Shown: positions 52,367-61,770 of the stretch, one piece after another
How positions within the stretch are numbered: the first letter of the stretch is position 1
How the letters are laid out: every line of letters begins with the position of its first letter
Assembly: GCA_964592375.1 (NCBI GenBank)
Contig: CAZQDP010000002.1
Location: 25,017-89,016 of the forward strand
Source: CAZQDP01 sp964592375
GTDB taxonomy: Bacteria > Bacillota > Clostridia > RUG12999
DNA: 64,000 nt
Direction: 5' to 3'
Translations under genes and position numbers: made by a program
Notes under the pieces: model-generated
The model's input: the letters and a program-made list of their open reading frames with translations, nothing else
Told to the model about the DNA's origin: nothing
Databases searched by the model: none

Positions 52367-53539
52367 ATGAATATTAAAGAGGAAGCAATCAAGGCCCATG
52401 AGGAGTGGGCAGGCAAGATTGAGGTTGTATCTCGTTGCAAGGTTGAGAGTGCAAAGGATTTATCCATAGCATATACACCCGGTGTGGCGGAACCATGTCT
52501 TGAGATTAGCGAGGACGTGAATTTAAGCTACAAATATACACGCCGCTGGAATTTGGTTGCAGTTGTAACAGATGGCACAGCGGTACTGGGACTTGGAGAT
52601 ATCGGCCCTGAAGCAGGCATGCCTGTAATGGAGGGGAAATGTGTGCTTTTTAAAACCTTTGGCGATGTGGACGCATTCCCGCTTTGCATTCGCTCCAAGG
52701 ATGTAGATGATATTGTAAAGACCGTTTCACTTTTAGCCGGAAGCTTTGGAGGGATTAATTTAGAAGATATTTCCGCACCACGGTGCTTTGAAATTGAGCG
52801 CAGACTCAAGGAGTGCTGTGACATTCCGATATTCCACGACGATCAGCATGGGACTGCAGTGGTCTCTGTGGCTGCAATGATTAATGCCTGTCGCCTAACC
52901 GGTAGAAAAATTGAGGATTTATCTGCAGTAATCAATGGCGCAGGGGCATCTGCAATAGCGGTTACTCGTTTGCTCATGGCAATGGGCCTGCGTGAGGTCA
53001 TTTTGTGTGACCGAACCGGTGCTATTTACGAAGGCAGGGACAATTTAAATGACGAAAAAATATTGATGGCGAAAATCACCAATAAAGAGAAGAAAAAGGG
53101 GTCCCTTGCAGATGTGATAAAAGGAGCAGATGTGTTCTTCGGTCTTTCTGCACCCGGTATGCTGACAAAGGAAATGGTAAAGACGATGGCGCAAGCGCCC
53201 ATGATTTTTGCCATGGCCAATCCTACGCCGGAAATTTATCCAGACGAAGCCAAGGAAGCAGGCGCCGCAGTAGTGGGAACGGGTCGTTCGGATTTCCCAA
53301 ATCAGATTAATAATGTGCTCGCATTTCCCGGCATTTTCCGTGGAGCGCTCGACACTCGTGCATCCGACATCAATGATGAAATGAAAATAGCAGCCGCAAA
53401 GGCCATTGCATATCTTTTAAAGGATGAAGAGCTTTCTGCCGAATATATCATTCCGGCAGCGTTTGACAGCCGAGTAGGCCCTGCAGTAGCAGAGGCGGTA
53501 GCGGCAGCTGCCAGAAATAGCGGTGTTGCCAGAATATAA
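52367..53539 (+). CDS. Malic enzyme (NAD(P)-dependent malate dehydrogenase, decarboxylating)
   Basis: It converts malate to pyruvate and CO2 with NAD(P). The 390-residue, short bacterial type has no C-terminal phosphotransacetylase domain. Motifs are SIAYTPGVAEPC near residue 30 (active-site Tyr), VTDGTAVLGLGDIGPEAGMPVMEGK near residue 70, the metal-binding PIFHDDQHGTAVV near residue 155, a Rossmann site AVINGAGASAIAVTRLL near residue 185, and FAMANPTPEIYPDEA near residue 285. GGTGGAGG lies 8 nt before the ATG at 52367. A longer in-frame reading begins in the AT-rich leader and is not credible. The cofactor choice cannot be fixed. Confidence 0.93.
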   Translation: MNIKEEAIKAHEEWAGKIEVVSRCKVESAKDLSIAYTPGVAEPCLEISEDVNLSYKYTRRWNLVAVVTDGTAVLGLGDIGPEAGMPVMEGKCVLFKTFGDVDAFPLCIRSKDVDDIVKTVSLLAGSFGGINLEDISAPRCFEIERRLKECCDIPIFHDDQHGTAVVSVAAMINACRLTGRKIEDLSAVINGAGASAIAVTRLLMAMGLREVILCDRTGAIYEGRDNLNDEKILMAKITNKEKKKGSLADVIKGADVFFGLSAPGMLTKEMVKTMAQAPMIFAMANPTPEIYPDEAKEAGAAVVGTGRSDFPNQINNVLAFPGIFRGALDTRASDINDEMKIAAAKAIAYLLKDEELSAEYIIPAAFDSRVGPAVAEAVAAAARNSGVARI

Positions 53540-53629
53540 TACAAGCACATTGCAGCGACAGGCTAGATGAAACTCACATGGAGCAGTTCGCCTGCATTGG
53601 GAATAAAGCATATGAAGGGTTGATGAAGG

Positions 53630-54634
53630 GTGCAAACCATTATTCAAAGGATAGATGAAAAGAATATGGACTTGCAAGCCATTCAAAAAGGAGCGAAACT
53701 TCTGCAAGACGGCTGCTTGGTTGTTTTTCCCACAGAAACGGTGTATGGACTCGGCGCCAATGGCAGGGATGCACTAGCGGTAGAAAAAATATTTACTGCC
53801 AAAGGCAGACCTGCGGATAATCCGCTGATTTTGCATGTGGCGACCATGGAAGAAGCAGAGCGTTGCGGAGTGATGACGAAGGAAGCCATAGCGCTGTGCG
53901 GCGCTTTTTGGCCTGGGCCGCTGACGGTCATTGTAAAAAAACGCAGTGGCATTGCAAGAAACGTGAGTGCAGGGCTAGATACGGTGGCAATTCGAATGCC
54001 TGCGCACCCTATTGCAAGGGCACTGCTTGCGCAGGCGAATCTTCCCATAGCGGCGCCAAGCGCCAATATTTCAGGTCGGCCAAGCCCAACCTGCCCGGAG
54101 CATGTTATCTGCGATTTGCAGGGCAGGGTAGATATGATTATTGATGGCGGCAAATGCGAGGTGGGCATTGAGTCTACGGTGATTGATTTAACCGAAGCGG
54201 TGCCAACTATTTTGCGTCCGGGTGGGATTACGCTAGAGCAGCTGCGTATCATTCTTCCTCACGTGCAGACGGAACGATTGGCATTAGGTGCTAAGCCAAA
54301 AAGCCCCGGCATGAAATATCGGCATTATGCACCAAAGGCAAAAGTAGTGTTGTTTGATGGTGAGGATGTAGAAAAAAAGCTACAAGATGCTTTGTTTTTG
54401 GCTATCGAACATGGAGAAAAAATCGGAATTTTTGCGCCGCACGCACATGCATACAAAGGATATCATGAAGCGGTAGAGTGGATGGATGCAGAGCATATGG
54501 CTTCCATTTTGTTTTCAACACTGCGGGAGATGGATACAAAAAAAATAGATACTATTTTTTGCATTGTGCCCGGTGAGGGCGGAATTGCCACCGGCGTGAG
54601 GAACAGACTATATAAAGCGGCAGGCAAAGGATAG
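53630..54634 (+). CDS. tsaC: L-threonylcarbamoyladenylate synthase (Sua5 type)
   Basis: It forms threonylcarbamoyl-AMP from threonine, bicarbonate and ATP, the first step of t6A37 tRNA modification. The 334-residue length shows it is the longer Sua5 form. Motifs are VVFPTETVYGLGANGRD near residue 31, KGRPADNPLILHV near residue 56, AAPSANISGRPSPT near residue 145 and SPGMKYRHYAPKA near residue 225 at the start of the Sua5 C-terminal domain. The start is GTG at 53630; GAAGGG lies 10 nt upstream, and the N-terminus lines up with YwlC. tsaD is about 4.6 kb downstream, so both t6A enzymes are in this region. Confidence 0.94.
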   Translation: MQTIIQRIDEKNMDLQAIQKGAKLLQDGCLVVFPTETVYGLGANGRDALAVEKIFTAKGRPADNPLILHVATMEEAERCGVMTKEAIALCGAFWPGPLTVIVKKRSGIARNVSAGLDTVAIRMPAHPIARALLAQANLPIAAPSANISGRPSPTCPEHVICDLQGRVDMIIDGGKCEVGIESTVIDLTEAVPTILRPGGITLEQLRIILPHVQTERLALGAKPKSPGMKYRHYAPKAKVVLFDGEDVEKKLQDALFLAIEHGEKIGIFAPHAHAYKGYHEAVEWMDAEHMASILFSTLREMDTKKIDTIFCIVPGEGGIATGVRNRLYKAAGKG

Positions 54635-54663
54635 TGTCTTTATGAGGATATCGGGGAGATAAA

Positions 54664-54691
54664 ATGAGGCAGTTCATGTGAACTGCCTCAT
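54664..54691. terminator. Hairpin between tsaC and the SASP gene
   Basis: ATGAGGCAGTT pairs perfectly with AACTGCCTCAT around a 6-nt loop. The T-tail is weak on both strands (TTT and TTTT), so it may end both convergent genes. Confidence 0.65.
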
Positions 54692-54699
54692 TTGCGGTA

Positions 54700-54879
54700 T
54701 TAGTACTTTTTATTTACCGAACGTTCTGCTATTTGTATTGCCTTTGTTACGATATTACCGCAATCTCTTGAGCTGACATTTGCCCATCCGCCATCGCGCT
54801 TTACAATTGTGTCAACACCAAGTTCTTTTGCAATTTCATATTTCAGAGCATCGCTCATGATTCTACTACCTTTGCTCAT
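54700..54879 (-). CDS. Alpha/beta-type small acid-soluble spore protein
   Basis: A 59-residue gene that is easily missed. SASPs coat spore DNA and protect it from UV and heat. The product reads MSKGSRIMSDALKYEIAKEL, then GVDTIVKRDGGWANVSSRDC and GNIVTKAIQIAERSVNKKY, which has the family pattern: a KYEIAKELG helix (with the GPR protease site), a central turn containing GGW, and the GNIVTKAIQIAE helix. GGGGGTG lies 5 nt before the ATG at 54879. Regulation by sigma G is expected but the promoter is not clear to me. The Cys in SRDCG is typical of the short clostridial SASPs. Confidence 0.85.
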   Translation of the reverse strand: MSKGSRIMSDALKYEIAKELGVDTIVKRDGGWANVSSRDCGNIVTKAIQIAERSVNKKY

Positions 54880-54881
54880 TT

Positions 54882-54986
54882 CTACACCCCCGGCTTATTC
54901 TCCGCATACTTTTCACGCAATGCAGCTACAGAGAAACCTTGAAAGTACATGCAAGCATTTTCAAGTAGTTTCTTCGTGTACTGCAT
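54882..54986 (-). CDS. Small open frame directly upstream of the SASP gene
   Basis: A 34-residue frame, MQYTKKLLENACMYFQGFSV then AALREKYAENKPGV, stops 2 nt before the SASP start, within its ribosome site. The tight spacing suggests translational coupling, and the sequence looks like a helical peptide. Its own ribosome site (AAGG touching the ATG) is poor, so it may be the tail of a degraded gene rather than a real one. No family recognised. Confidence 0.3.
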   Translation of the reverse strand: MQYTKKLLENACMYFQGFSVAALREKYAENKPGV

Positions 54987-55085
54987 CCTTAGTATAACCA
55001 AGCTTATAGCGGAATATCAGTTGTATATTTTAGAAAAGGGGGCAAAACAAACCGCAAATTTACAAGTATTATTTAACTTTTAATG

Positions 55086-56444
55086 TTACATGCTTAAGAT
55101 ACCTTCCTCAGATTCAATGAGCATAATAATCTTTTCTTCTCGCCCCGATTGTGCGTTTACATAAACTAAGAAGTTGCGATCGCCGGACTTGCCTTTTACT
55201 TCATAGCAATATAAATCCGTCATGCTCTCCGATGGAATAACGCAAAGAGAGACATTGCTGACGGCAAGACGGTTATTGACCTTTTCTCTTGCCTGCTCCG
55301 GCGAGATGGAAGGTGTAGGCAAAGAACGCTGCTTGTGATTTAGCATATAACCTTGCAACTCAATACCAAGAATTTCTGCATTATCTAGAGCAACCTTGAC
55401 TTTGATTAAGTCCGGATACATCACGACCTTGTTTTGGGTATATGCAAAGTTGATGGTAGCAATATTATCTCTTGATTCAAAATAGCTGTCTTTCATCGAA
55501 ACATACCCATGCATTTCCAAATAAGCTTTTGCCGCTTTTTTGGCATCATCCACCGAGACATTGGTGCCACTGCTCTGGCGGCTGTCAAGAGTCCAGAGTG
55601 CATGGCCGCCATTTTTGGTCACGTCCACACTGATGGAATGCGATTTATCGGATGGATCGGGATAGGCAACAAAAGCATACACGGCAACAGTTCCAATTTT
55701 TTCCCCTGTGTTTTCAACAATGCCTGCCTTATCACCCAAAAATTCCTTTACCTTTTGTTTCGCCTCATCAAGGGTTACCTCTGGTTGCTTTGAAAGCGAT
55801 GAATACGCCATATTTTCAATATGTGAAGAAAATGGACCATCATATACCAAGGTAGGATATTCGGAAAACTGTTTTTCCACCTCTGTCATTTTAGCACCCA
55901 CATTGGTCATTTCTCGATTGGAGGTATTGACGATTTTGCCGATGCTTAGTCTGCCGGCATAAAGGTCATCTTGCATATCCTTTAAATTACTGTTTAAATT
56001 TTTCGCATATTCCAAAAGGCTAGCAAGCTGCTTATACTCTTCATCCGTAAGGGTATTGTTTTCCACTACCTTCATGGACATGACATAGGAATAATCGCCC
56101 ACTTGTGCTAAAAATGTAGAAAGCTTATCCAGTTGCGTATCACTCAGAGGCAACTCGCCCATAAACCCTCGTGCGGCCTGTGCATTGCGGTTGATTTCAC
56201 TGGAGAGAGTCACGACCTGACGAGCATTGGATACCAGCATTCCTTTTTGGAGGCTGGTTTCAATATCACGCACCGCCTCTACGATTTCATGAAATGCTCT
56301 ATTATACTGATTTTCGATTTTTTGCTGATAACTTCTGACCTGTGTAAATTGGTATGCGCCGCCACCGAGCACGAGCAGAGTCAAAATAATCACGGCTATT
56401 CCCAAAGGATTTTTCATTCTATCCTTATATTTTAAGATACCCAT
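55086..56444 (-). CDS. ypeB: Germination protein YpeB
   Basis: YpeB is needed to place SleB in the spore and keep it inactive. The 452-residue protein has an N-terminal membrane segment (GIAVIILTLLVLGGG), a coiled-coil-like region to about residue 200, and three PepSY-like repeats in the second half (TLDEAKQKVKEFLG, SVDDAKKAAKAYLEMHGY, SPEQAREKVNNRL), as in Bacillus YpeB. The start ATG at 56444 follows GAGGGGG; a longer frame runs into the sleB end. The gene order sleB-ypeB is the usual one. Confidence 0.93.
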   Translation of the reverse strand: MGILKYKDRMKNPLGIAVIILTLLVLGGGAYQFTQVRSYQQKIENQYNRAFHEIVEAVRDIETSLQKGMLVSNARQVVTLSSEINRNAQAARGFMGELPLSDTQLDKLSTFLAQVGDYSYVMSMKVVENNTLTDEEYKQLASLLEYAKNLNSNLKDMQDDLYAGRLSIGKIVNTSNREMTNVGAKMTEVEKQFSEYPTLVYDGPFSSHIENMAYSSLSKQPEVTLDEAKQKVKEFLGDKAGIVENTGEKIGTVAVYAFVAYPDPSDKSHSISVDVTKNGGHALWTLDSRQSSGTNVSVDDAKKAAKAYLEMHGYVSMKDSYFESRDNIATINFAYTQNKVVMYPDLIKVKVALDNAEILGIELQGYMLNHKQRSLPTPSISPEQAREKVNNRLAVSNVSLCVIPSESMTDLYCYEVKGKSGDRNFLVYVNAQSGREEKIIMLIESEEGILSM

Positions 56445-56457
56445 TCCTGTTCCCCCT

Positions 56458-56934
56458 CTATTTTGCAAATATATGCTTGCCGATTTTACCAATGACCTGC
56501 CTTGAGTAAATCCATTTATTTGTGGTTTTGGCGGGATTATAGTAATAAATGGCTCCGCAACTTGGATCCCATCCGTTCATTGCATCTTGGCATGCCTTAT
56601 ACACACTTGAACTTGGATCAATATACGCATTGATCTGGCCATCGGATACCGCTGTAAACGCGCCGGGCTGATAAATAACGCCGGCAATGGAGTTGGGGAA
56701 GGAAGGATGCTTTACCCGATTGAGAATCACCGCGGCCACAGCCACCATGCCCACATAAGGCTCGCCACGAGATTCTCCATTCACACATCTGGCAAGCAGT
56801 TGCACATCGTTGCTTCTGCCTGAGCTACTTTGCGCTCTTACTTGAGATTGCAAATCGTTATTGTAGATGGTAAAGACGGTATACCCCGCAACCACCATGA
56901 CGGCTGCTGTTATTATGGCAATAATCTTTTTCAA
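56458..56934 (-). CDS. sleB: Spore cortex-lytic enzyme SleB, catalytic-domain form
   Basis: SleB splits cortex peptidoglycan at muramic delta-lactam during germination. This 158-residue protein has a signal segment (MKKIIAIITAAVMVVAGYTV) and the Hydrolase_2 domain: LLARCVNGESRGEPYVGMVAVAAVILNRV (catalytic Glu in NGESRGE), then FTAVSDGQI and GAIYYYNPAKTTNKW. The usual N-terminal peptidoglycan-binding domain is missing, so the protein is about half the normal length. The TTG at 56934 is 12 nt after GAAGGG; a longer ATG start (56976) would overlap spoIIR and has no good site. It precedes ypeB by 13 nt. Confidence 0.88.
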   Translation of the reverse strand: MKKIIAIITAAVMVVAGYTVFTIYNNDLQSQVRAQSSSGRSNDVQLLARCVNGESRGEPYVGMVAVAAVILNRVKHPSFPNSIAGVIYQPGAFTAVSDGQINAYIDPSSSVYKACQDAMNGWDPSCGAIYYYNPAKTTNKWIYSRQVIGKIGKHIFAK

Positions 56935-56950
56935 TTTATTTTCATTCCCT

Positions 56951-57637
56951 TCAATTAAATTCCTTGACTTTTTCATACATGCCCAGTATCTCCAGCAGTT
57001 TAAACCGAACGGTTACTTGGGGTTGTCCGCTTTTTTCGCTGAGTACATCACGGGTTGAGGCACTTAATTTATCCATGGAAGAAGCAGGCATCTGTGCCTT
57101 GGATTCATCCACAAAGCAAAGCGGGGGAAACATGACACACCACCAGTTTTTTCCTTGCCCGCTGCCGATAATCACGCGAACAGCCCGATAATCTCCTTTT
57201 GGCAAAGTTACATTTCCATAGCTTTTCACCGGAAATGGAAAAACGCCCCACTGCACATCCACCGCATAATCAGAATGATTTTCTGCAATGCAATCTTTAG
57301 CGGCTTGCGCAATGTCATCCAAAGCGCCTTCAATTTGGTCGCGAGCAGACCTGGGATCGCGAGCATCCGATAGCGCTCCTGCCTCACGTAGCACAGCATC
57401 TCGCACCTTCAGTTTCAGCGCTTGATCCTCTTCGCTGTCACTATTTGCAATCACATGCAGGCGCACAATTTCTCCTCCGAAAGCTTCCCTTTTGCCGGCG
57501 GCAACTGTCATGGCGGTGGCGGAGGTGACCACTAGTGCAATGAGTAGTGCAGCGGCCACAATGCTATATGCAGAGAGTGAGGAAAATCGAATACAAATGC
57601 ATTGCAGTATTTTTGATGGAGGAAAACTTTTTTTCAT
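56951..57637 (-). CDS. spoIIR: Stage II sporulation protein R
   Basis: SpoIIR is a forespore-made secreted signal that triggers SpoIIGA to process pro-sigma-E. The 228-residue protein has a hydrophobic N-terminal segment (AYSIVAAALLIALVVT) and the DUF/SpoIIR domain: GGEIVRLHVIANSDSEEDQALKLKVRDAVL, QWGVFPFPVKSYGNVTLPKGDYRAVRVIIG and GKNWWCVMFPPLCFVD. AAAGGTG precedes the ATG at 57637. It is followed by sleB after 16 nt, so it begins a three-gene spore operon. Confidence 0.94.
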   Translation of the reverse strand: MKKSFPPSKILQCICIRFSSLSAYSIVAAALLIALVVTSATAMTVAAGKREAFGGEIVRLHVIANSDSEEDQALKLKVRDAVLREAGALSDARDPRSARDQIEGALDDIAQAAKDCIAENHSDYAVDVQWGVFPFPVKSYGNVTLPKGDYRAVRVIIGSGQGKNWWCVMFPPLCFVDESKAQMPASSMDKLSASTRDVLSEKSGQPQVTVRFKLLEILGMYEKVKEFN

Positions 57638-57796
57638 ATTGGTCACACCTTTCAAAGTCAAAAAAGAATATTTCTATTTCTGTATTTCATTATGTACATG
57701 TGCAAATATTTTTATACCTGCATATGCAAATTGATTATGATATGTTCATTTTTTTAAGAAATGAGATATACTAAAGGGGAATAAAAAAAATAATGC

Positions 57797-57824
57797 TTGA
57801 AAAAGCAAAATAAATTTATATAAT
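57797..57824 (+). promoter_or_regulatory. Promoter of mnmE
   Basis: TTGAAA (57797-57802) and TATAAT (57819-57824), 16-nt spacer, 33 nt upstream of the start. Confidence 0.65.
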
Positions 57825-57856
57825 AGAAGTATATACAATACATAGGAGGACTTGAT

Positions 57857-59230
57857 GTGATAGGCAGTACAATTGCTGCAATTGCCACGCCGCCGGGACG
57901 AGGTGGCATTGCCGTTATTCGTCTTAGTGGCCCCGAAGCTACTGAAATTGCAAATAAAATATTTTCATCTTCAAAAATAAAGGATGTTTCTCAAATGGAC
58001 ACCCACACCATGGTGTATGGAAAAATAAAAAATGAGGCCGGTATGGTGGTGGACGAATGTATGCTGGCATACTTAAAAGCACCTGCCACCTATACGGGGG
58101 AGGATGTGGTAGAAATTAGCTGCCACGGTTCATTTACTGCCGCCGGAAGTATTTTGGAGTTGCTGCTGAAAAGCGGCGCCACAGCTGCCGGCAGAGGTGA
58201 ATTTACAAAGCGTGCATTCATGAATGGAAAGATGGATTTATCCCAAGCCGAAGCGGTGATTGATATTATCAATTCAGCCACGGAGGCCTCTCTTCGCGTT
58301 GCCGTCAATCAATTGGAGGGTGGTCTGTCGGCGGTTATTCATGGGCTAAGGGACGAGCTGGTATATACGGCTACCTCTGTGCAAGCGGAGGCAGATTTTC
58401 CGGAGGAGGGCATAAGTGGCATAAGCGAAGAGCGTTTACTTGAAAATCTTTTCAAGAGCAATCAAAAGTTAGATGCGCTTCTTGCTGGTGCGCACAAAGG
58501 AAGACTACTGCGGGAGGGTGCACTCTGTGTCATTGCCGGAAAGCCAAATGTTGGAAAATCATCTCTATTAAATGCCCTCACCATGCAGCAAAAAGCGATC
58601 GTAACCAATATTCCGGGCACAACCAGAGATATGGTAGAAGATTATATTGAAATAGACTCGGTCATGGTTCGCATTGTGGATACCGCCGGACTTAGAGAAA
58701 GTGAAGACGAGGTCGAAAAAATAGGCATTGATAAAACAAGGCAGTACATTAAAAAAGCGGATATCGTACTATTTGTTGCAGATTTAGGGCAAATGCCAGG
58801 TGAAGAAGATATCGCGGCCGTGCAATTGGCACTGCCGCACAACACGCTGCTCGTACTCAACAAATCAGATCAAGAAATGCCGGGTGCAGAAGCGGCGTAT
58901 TGTCAGCTGCTTGGTAGTTGTCAATCGATCAAAATATCCGCTAGTCAGCAGCAGGGCATTGACCTTTTGCGTGAGCACTTGAAGAAAATGCTCGAAGACA
59001 TGACGATAGGCACCGAAGCCTTACTCTCGCGCATGCGCCATATTCAGGCGGTCGCAAAAGCCAAAAATGCAGTAGAAGCCGCCATCCAAACGCTTAAAAG
59101 TGGTTATCCTGCGGATCTGGTTTTCGTGGATCTTGGCGATGCCATAGAAGCGCTTGGGGAAATTACCGGACTTACAGTATCGGAAGAAATTGTAGATAGG
59201 ATATTTAGTGAGTTTTGCGTGGGGAAATAA
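57857..59230 (+). CDS. mnmE: tRNA modification GTPase MnmE
   Basis: MnmE with MnmG makes the 5-carboxymethylaminomethyl (or related) modification at U34 of tRNAs. The 457-residue protein has the folate-binding N-terminal domain (STIAAIATPPGRGGIAVIRLSG), G1 AGKPNVGKSSLLNAL near residue 225, IPGTTRD and DTAGLRESEDEVE (G2/G3), G4 LNKSDQ, and the C-terminal FCVGK with the conserved Cys. The start is GTG at 57857 with TAGGAGGA upstream. mnmG does not follow; tsaD comes next, 34 nt later. Confidence 0.96.
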   Translation: MIGSTIAAIATPPGRGGIAVIRLSGPEATEIANKIFSSSKIKDVSQMDTHTMVYGKIKNEAGMVVDECMLAYLKAPATYTGEDVVEISCHGSFTAAGSILELLLKSGATAAGRGEFTKRAFMNGKMDLSQAEAVIDIINSATEASLRVAVNQLEGGLSAVIHGLRDELVYTATSVQAEADFPEEGISGISEERLLENLFKSNQKLDALLAGAHKGRLLREGALCVIAGKPNVGKSSLLNALTMQQKAIVTNIPGTTRDMVEDYIEIDSVMVRIVDTAGLRESEDEVEKIGIDKTRQYIKKADIVLFVADLGQMPGEEDIAAVQLALPHNTLLVLNKSDQEMPGAEAAYCQLLGSCQSIKISASQQQGIDLLREHLKKMLEDMTIGTEALLSRMRHIQAVAKAKNAVEAAIQTLKSGYPADLVFVDLGDAIEALGEITGLTVSEEIVDRIFSEFCVGK

Positions 59231-59264
59231 ACCGATTGGCTAAAAAGGCGGAAGGAAGGTCATT

Positions 59265-60272
59265 TTGAAAGATATCATTATTTTAGGGATAGAAACTTCT
59301 TGCGATGAAACGGCGGCATCAGTAGTAAGAGGAGGCAGAGAGGTGCTTTCGGATGTGATTAGCTCTCAGGCGGACATTCATAGCATTTACGGCGGGGTAG
59401 TGCCTGAAATTGCTTCTCGCAAGCATACGGAAATGATTGTGCAACTGACAAGAGAAGCACTATTAAAGGCCAACGTGAAAAAGGAAGATATAACCGCCGT
59501 TGCGGTGACCTATGGGCCGGGATTGGTAGGCGCACTTCTGGTGGGTGTATCTTTTGCCAAGGCATTTGCCTATTCTCTTGGAAAGCCTCTGGTACCGGTG
59601 CATCACATCAAGGGGCATATTGCGGCGAATTATGTACAGCATGAAAGTCTTGCGCCTCCGTTTGTTTGCTTGGTGGCCTCCGGTGGGCATAGCCATATTG
59701 TGTATGCAGAGGATACGCTTTGCTTTGAAATTTTGGGAAGAACAAAGGATGATGCGGCAGGAGAAGCCTTTGATAAGGTGGCAAGAGTACTGGGGCTAGG
59801 ATATCCGGGTGGGCCGGCGGTGCAAGTGGCGGCAGAGCATGGCAATAAAAATGCAGTCAAATTTCCAAGGGTTACGTTTGAAAACAGTCTTGATTTTAGC
59901 TTTAGTGGTGTTAAAACCGCTGTGATTAATTATCTGCATAAGATGGAGCAAAACGATAGGATTGTACAGAAGGAGGATATCGCAGCTTCTTTTCAGGAAG
60001 CGGTAACCGATATTTTGGTGCGTAATACCATCAAAGCATGCAAAAACAAAAACTGCACCACCCTGCTGATGGCAGGCGGCGTAGCGGCCAACAGCGAGCT
60101 AAGAAGAAAAATGCAAGAAGCGGCAGAAGAAGAGGGCATTACCTTGCTGTACCCGTCGCCAAGGCTGTGTACCGACAATGCAGTGATGATTGCCTGCGCA
60201 GGGTACTATGAATTCATGGCAGGAAAAACGGCATCACTTCATCTGAATGCGCACCCGTATTTAGAGCTGTAA
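59265..60272 (+). CDS. tsaD: tRNA N6-adenosine threonylcarbamoyltransferase TsaD
   Basis: TsaD transfers the threonylcarbamoyl group to A37 of ANN-decoding tRNAs, with TsaB and TsaE. The 335-residue protein starts [18 protein letters not shown], has the metal-binding [11 protein letters not shown] near residue 113, [10 protein letters not shown] near residue 137, and the ATP-grasping [16 protein letters not shown] and [17 protein letters not shown] segments. The start is TTG at 59265, 4-5 nt after GAAGGAAGG. It probably belongs to the mnmE transcript. tsaB and tsaE are not visible. Confidence 0.96.
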   Translation: MKDIIILGIETSCDETAASVVRGGREVLSDVISSQADIHSIYGGVVPEIASRKHTEMIVQLTREALLKANVKKEDITAVAVTYGPGLVGALLVGVSFAKAFAYSLGKPLVPVHHIKGHIAANYVQHESLAPPFVCLVASGGHSHIVYAEDTLCFEILGRTKDDAAGEAFDKVARVLGLGYPGGPAVQVAAEHGNKNAVKFPRVTFENSLDFSFSGVKTAVINYLHKMEQNDRIVQKEDIAASFQEAVTDILVRNTIKACKNKNCTTLLMAGGVAANSELRRKMQEAAEEEGITLLYPSPRLCTDNAVMIACAGYYEFMAGKTASLHLNAHPYLEL

Positions 60273-60308
60273 AATCAAGGCGAAAGAAGCTAATTTGGAT
60301 AAAAACGC

Positions 60309-60337
60309 TTGACGAGCGAATAAGAGTAGGATATAAT
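60309..60337 (+). promoter_or_regulatory. Promoter of the acyltransferase gene
   Basis: TTGACG (60309-60314) and TATAAT (60332-60337), 17-nt spacer. The leader to the start at 60471 is about 125 nt and shows no obvious structure. Confidence 0.7.
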
Positions 60338-60470
60338 CCATAAAAGAGCAGATTTGATTGAAGGTTGGCGCCAGCCATAGCACAATGCTTGGAATGAATT
60401 GCGGATAAATATACGCGGGTGCTGTTATTTTACGATGTCACTCGTTTTGTTTGTGAGGAATCGTTGCCTG

Positions 60471-61739
60471 ATGAAAACAATAGAACAAATGTATACAAAG
60501 GAAAATAGTTTTAATATTTTGCGCCTATACTTTGCTGTGTTGGTGCTCATTTTTCATTCTGCGCCGCTGCTGAGCGACGGCAGGAATTTTGCGCAGTCTT
60601 TTGTTTTTTTTACAATGGTCTTTATTGGAGTATGCGTGATAGACAGCGTTCTTTTTCATCGGGAGCAGTTTTTCAAAGCACTGGGGAAAATTCGTTTTTG
60701 GCATATGATAATCGTGGCACTTTGCATCCTGCTATACAACCTGCAAAACGGGCTGTTCATTCAATATTTTTTTATTGCAAACAAGATGCAAAGTGTGGGA
60801 GATATTGCGGTATTTTCATTTTTCATTATCAGCGGATTTTTGATTATGCAAAGTATGGAAAACAGTAAAAGCATCGCACATTATCTTTATAAAAGAGTTC
60901 TGCGTATTTTTCCGGCGTTGGGGGTTGCGCTTTTTCTCACCAGTTTTGGCATTGCAATTTTGGTAAGCGGTTCCTTTGATTTTTCAAATATCACCTATTT
61001 TTTTAGGAATATAACGCTTGACCTATTCGGCGGGCAGAGTAATATTAACAACGTTTTTATAAGCAACCCCAACTCGGATGCCATCAACGGTTCATTACAT
61101 ACGTTAAAATTTGAATTTTTCGGCTATCTGCTCTTGCTCCCATTTTTCAAGCTGAAAAACAACGCACGAGCGATAATCCTACTGGTGGTGGCTACTGCCT
61201 GTGGCGTCGGTATCTATTTATTTTTTGAGCGCGGCGTGAATTTGTTTCCGGAGCATTTCATTTGGATTTTTCAGCAAAAATACTATTTAAATTTTGCTTA
61301 TTATACATACTATTTTGTGGCAGGCGTGATTATTTACCTGTTTCGCGATAAAATAGTGATGTCGCCACTACTGTTTTTCCTATGCATTGCAATGCTACTA
61401 ACCTCTATTTATTTCAGATGTTTTAAGTATGCACTGCTCTTTACCCTGCCGTATGTCGTGATGTTTTTGAGCTTACACTTTAAGATACGGTCCATTACAC
61501 GATATGGGGACTATTCGTACGGTGTATATATTTATGCTTATATTGTGCAACAAGCAATCGTTCACTATAATAGAGGATTGTCACTCTATGCATATATCAC
61601 CGTTTCTCTCTTTGCGGTATTTCTGCTTGCAATTCCATCATGGCATTTTGTGGAACGCATCGCGCTAAGGCGCAAGGTGAAGCAGGAAGAGATCACTACC
61701 CGCGAGAGTATATTGCAAAACGATGCGGTGCGTGGATAA
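60471..61739 (+). CDS. Membrane acyltransferase (acyltransferase 3/OafA family)
   Basis: These integral membrane enzymes move acetyl or similar groups onto surface sugars. The 422-residue protein has about ten membrane segments and the family features: NSFNILRLYFAVLVLIFHSAPLLSDG near residue 12 (Arg and catalytic His), FFIISGFLIMQSM near residue 115, KRVLRIFPALGVALF near residue 140, and near the end the YGVYIYAYIVQQAIVHY segment. AGGA is 10 nt upstream of the ATG at 60471. A longer frame reaches back to 60399 without a ribosome site. It stands between tsaD and an aminotransferase; the glycan it modifies is unknown. Confidence 0.88.
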   Translation: MKTIEQMYTKENSFNILRLYFAVLVLIFHSAPLLSDGRNFAQSFVFFTMVFIGVCVIDSVLFHREQFFKALGKIRFWHMIIVALCILLYNLQNGLFIQYFFIANKMQSVGDIAVFSFFIISGFLIMQSMENSKSIAHYLYKRVLRIFPALGVALFLTSFGIAILVSGSFDFSNITYFFRNITLDLFGGQSNINNVFISNPNSDAINGSLHTLKFEFFGYLLLLPFFKLKNNARAIILLVVATACGVGIYLFFERGVNLFPEHFIWIFQQKYYLNFAYYTYYFVAGVIIYLFRDKIVMSPLLFFLCIAMLLTSIYFRCFKYALLFTLPYVVMFLSLHFKIRSITRYGDYSYGVYIYAYIVQQAIVHYNRGLSLYAYITVSLFAVFLLAIPSWHFVERIALRRKVKQEEITTRESILQNDAVRG

Positions 61740-61770
61740 ATGTAGGAAAAAAAGAGATTGGAGAAGCAGT

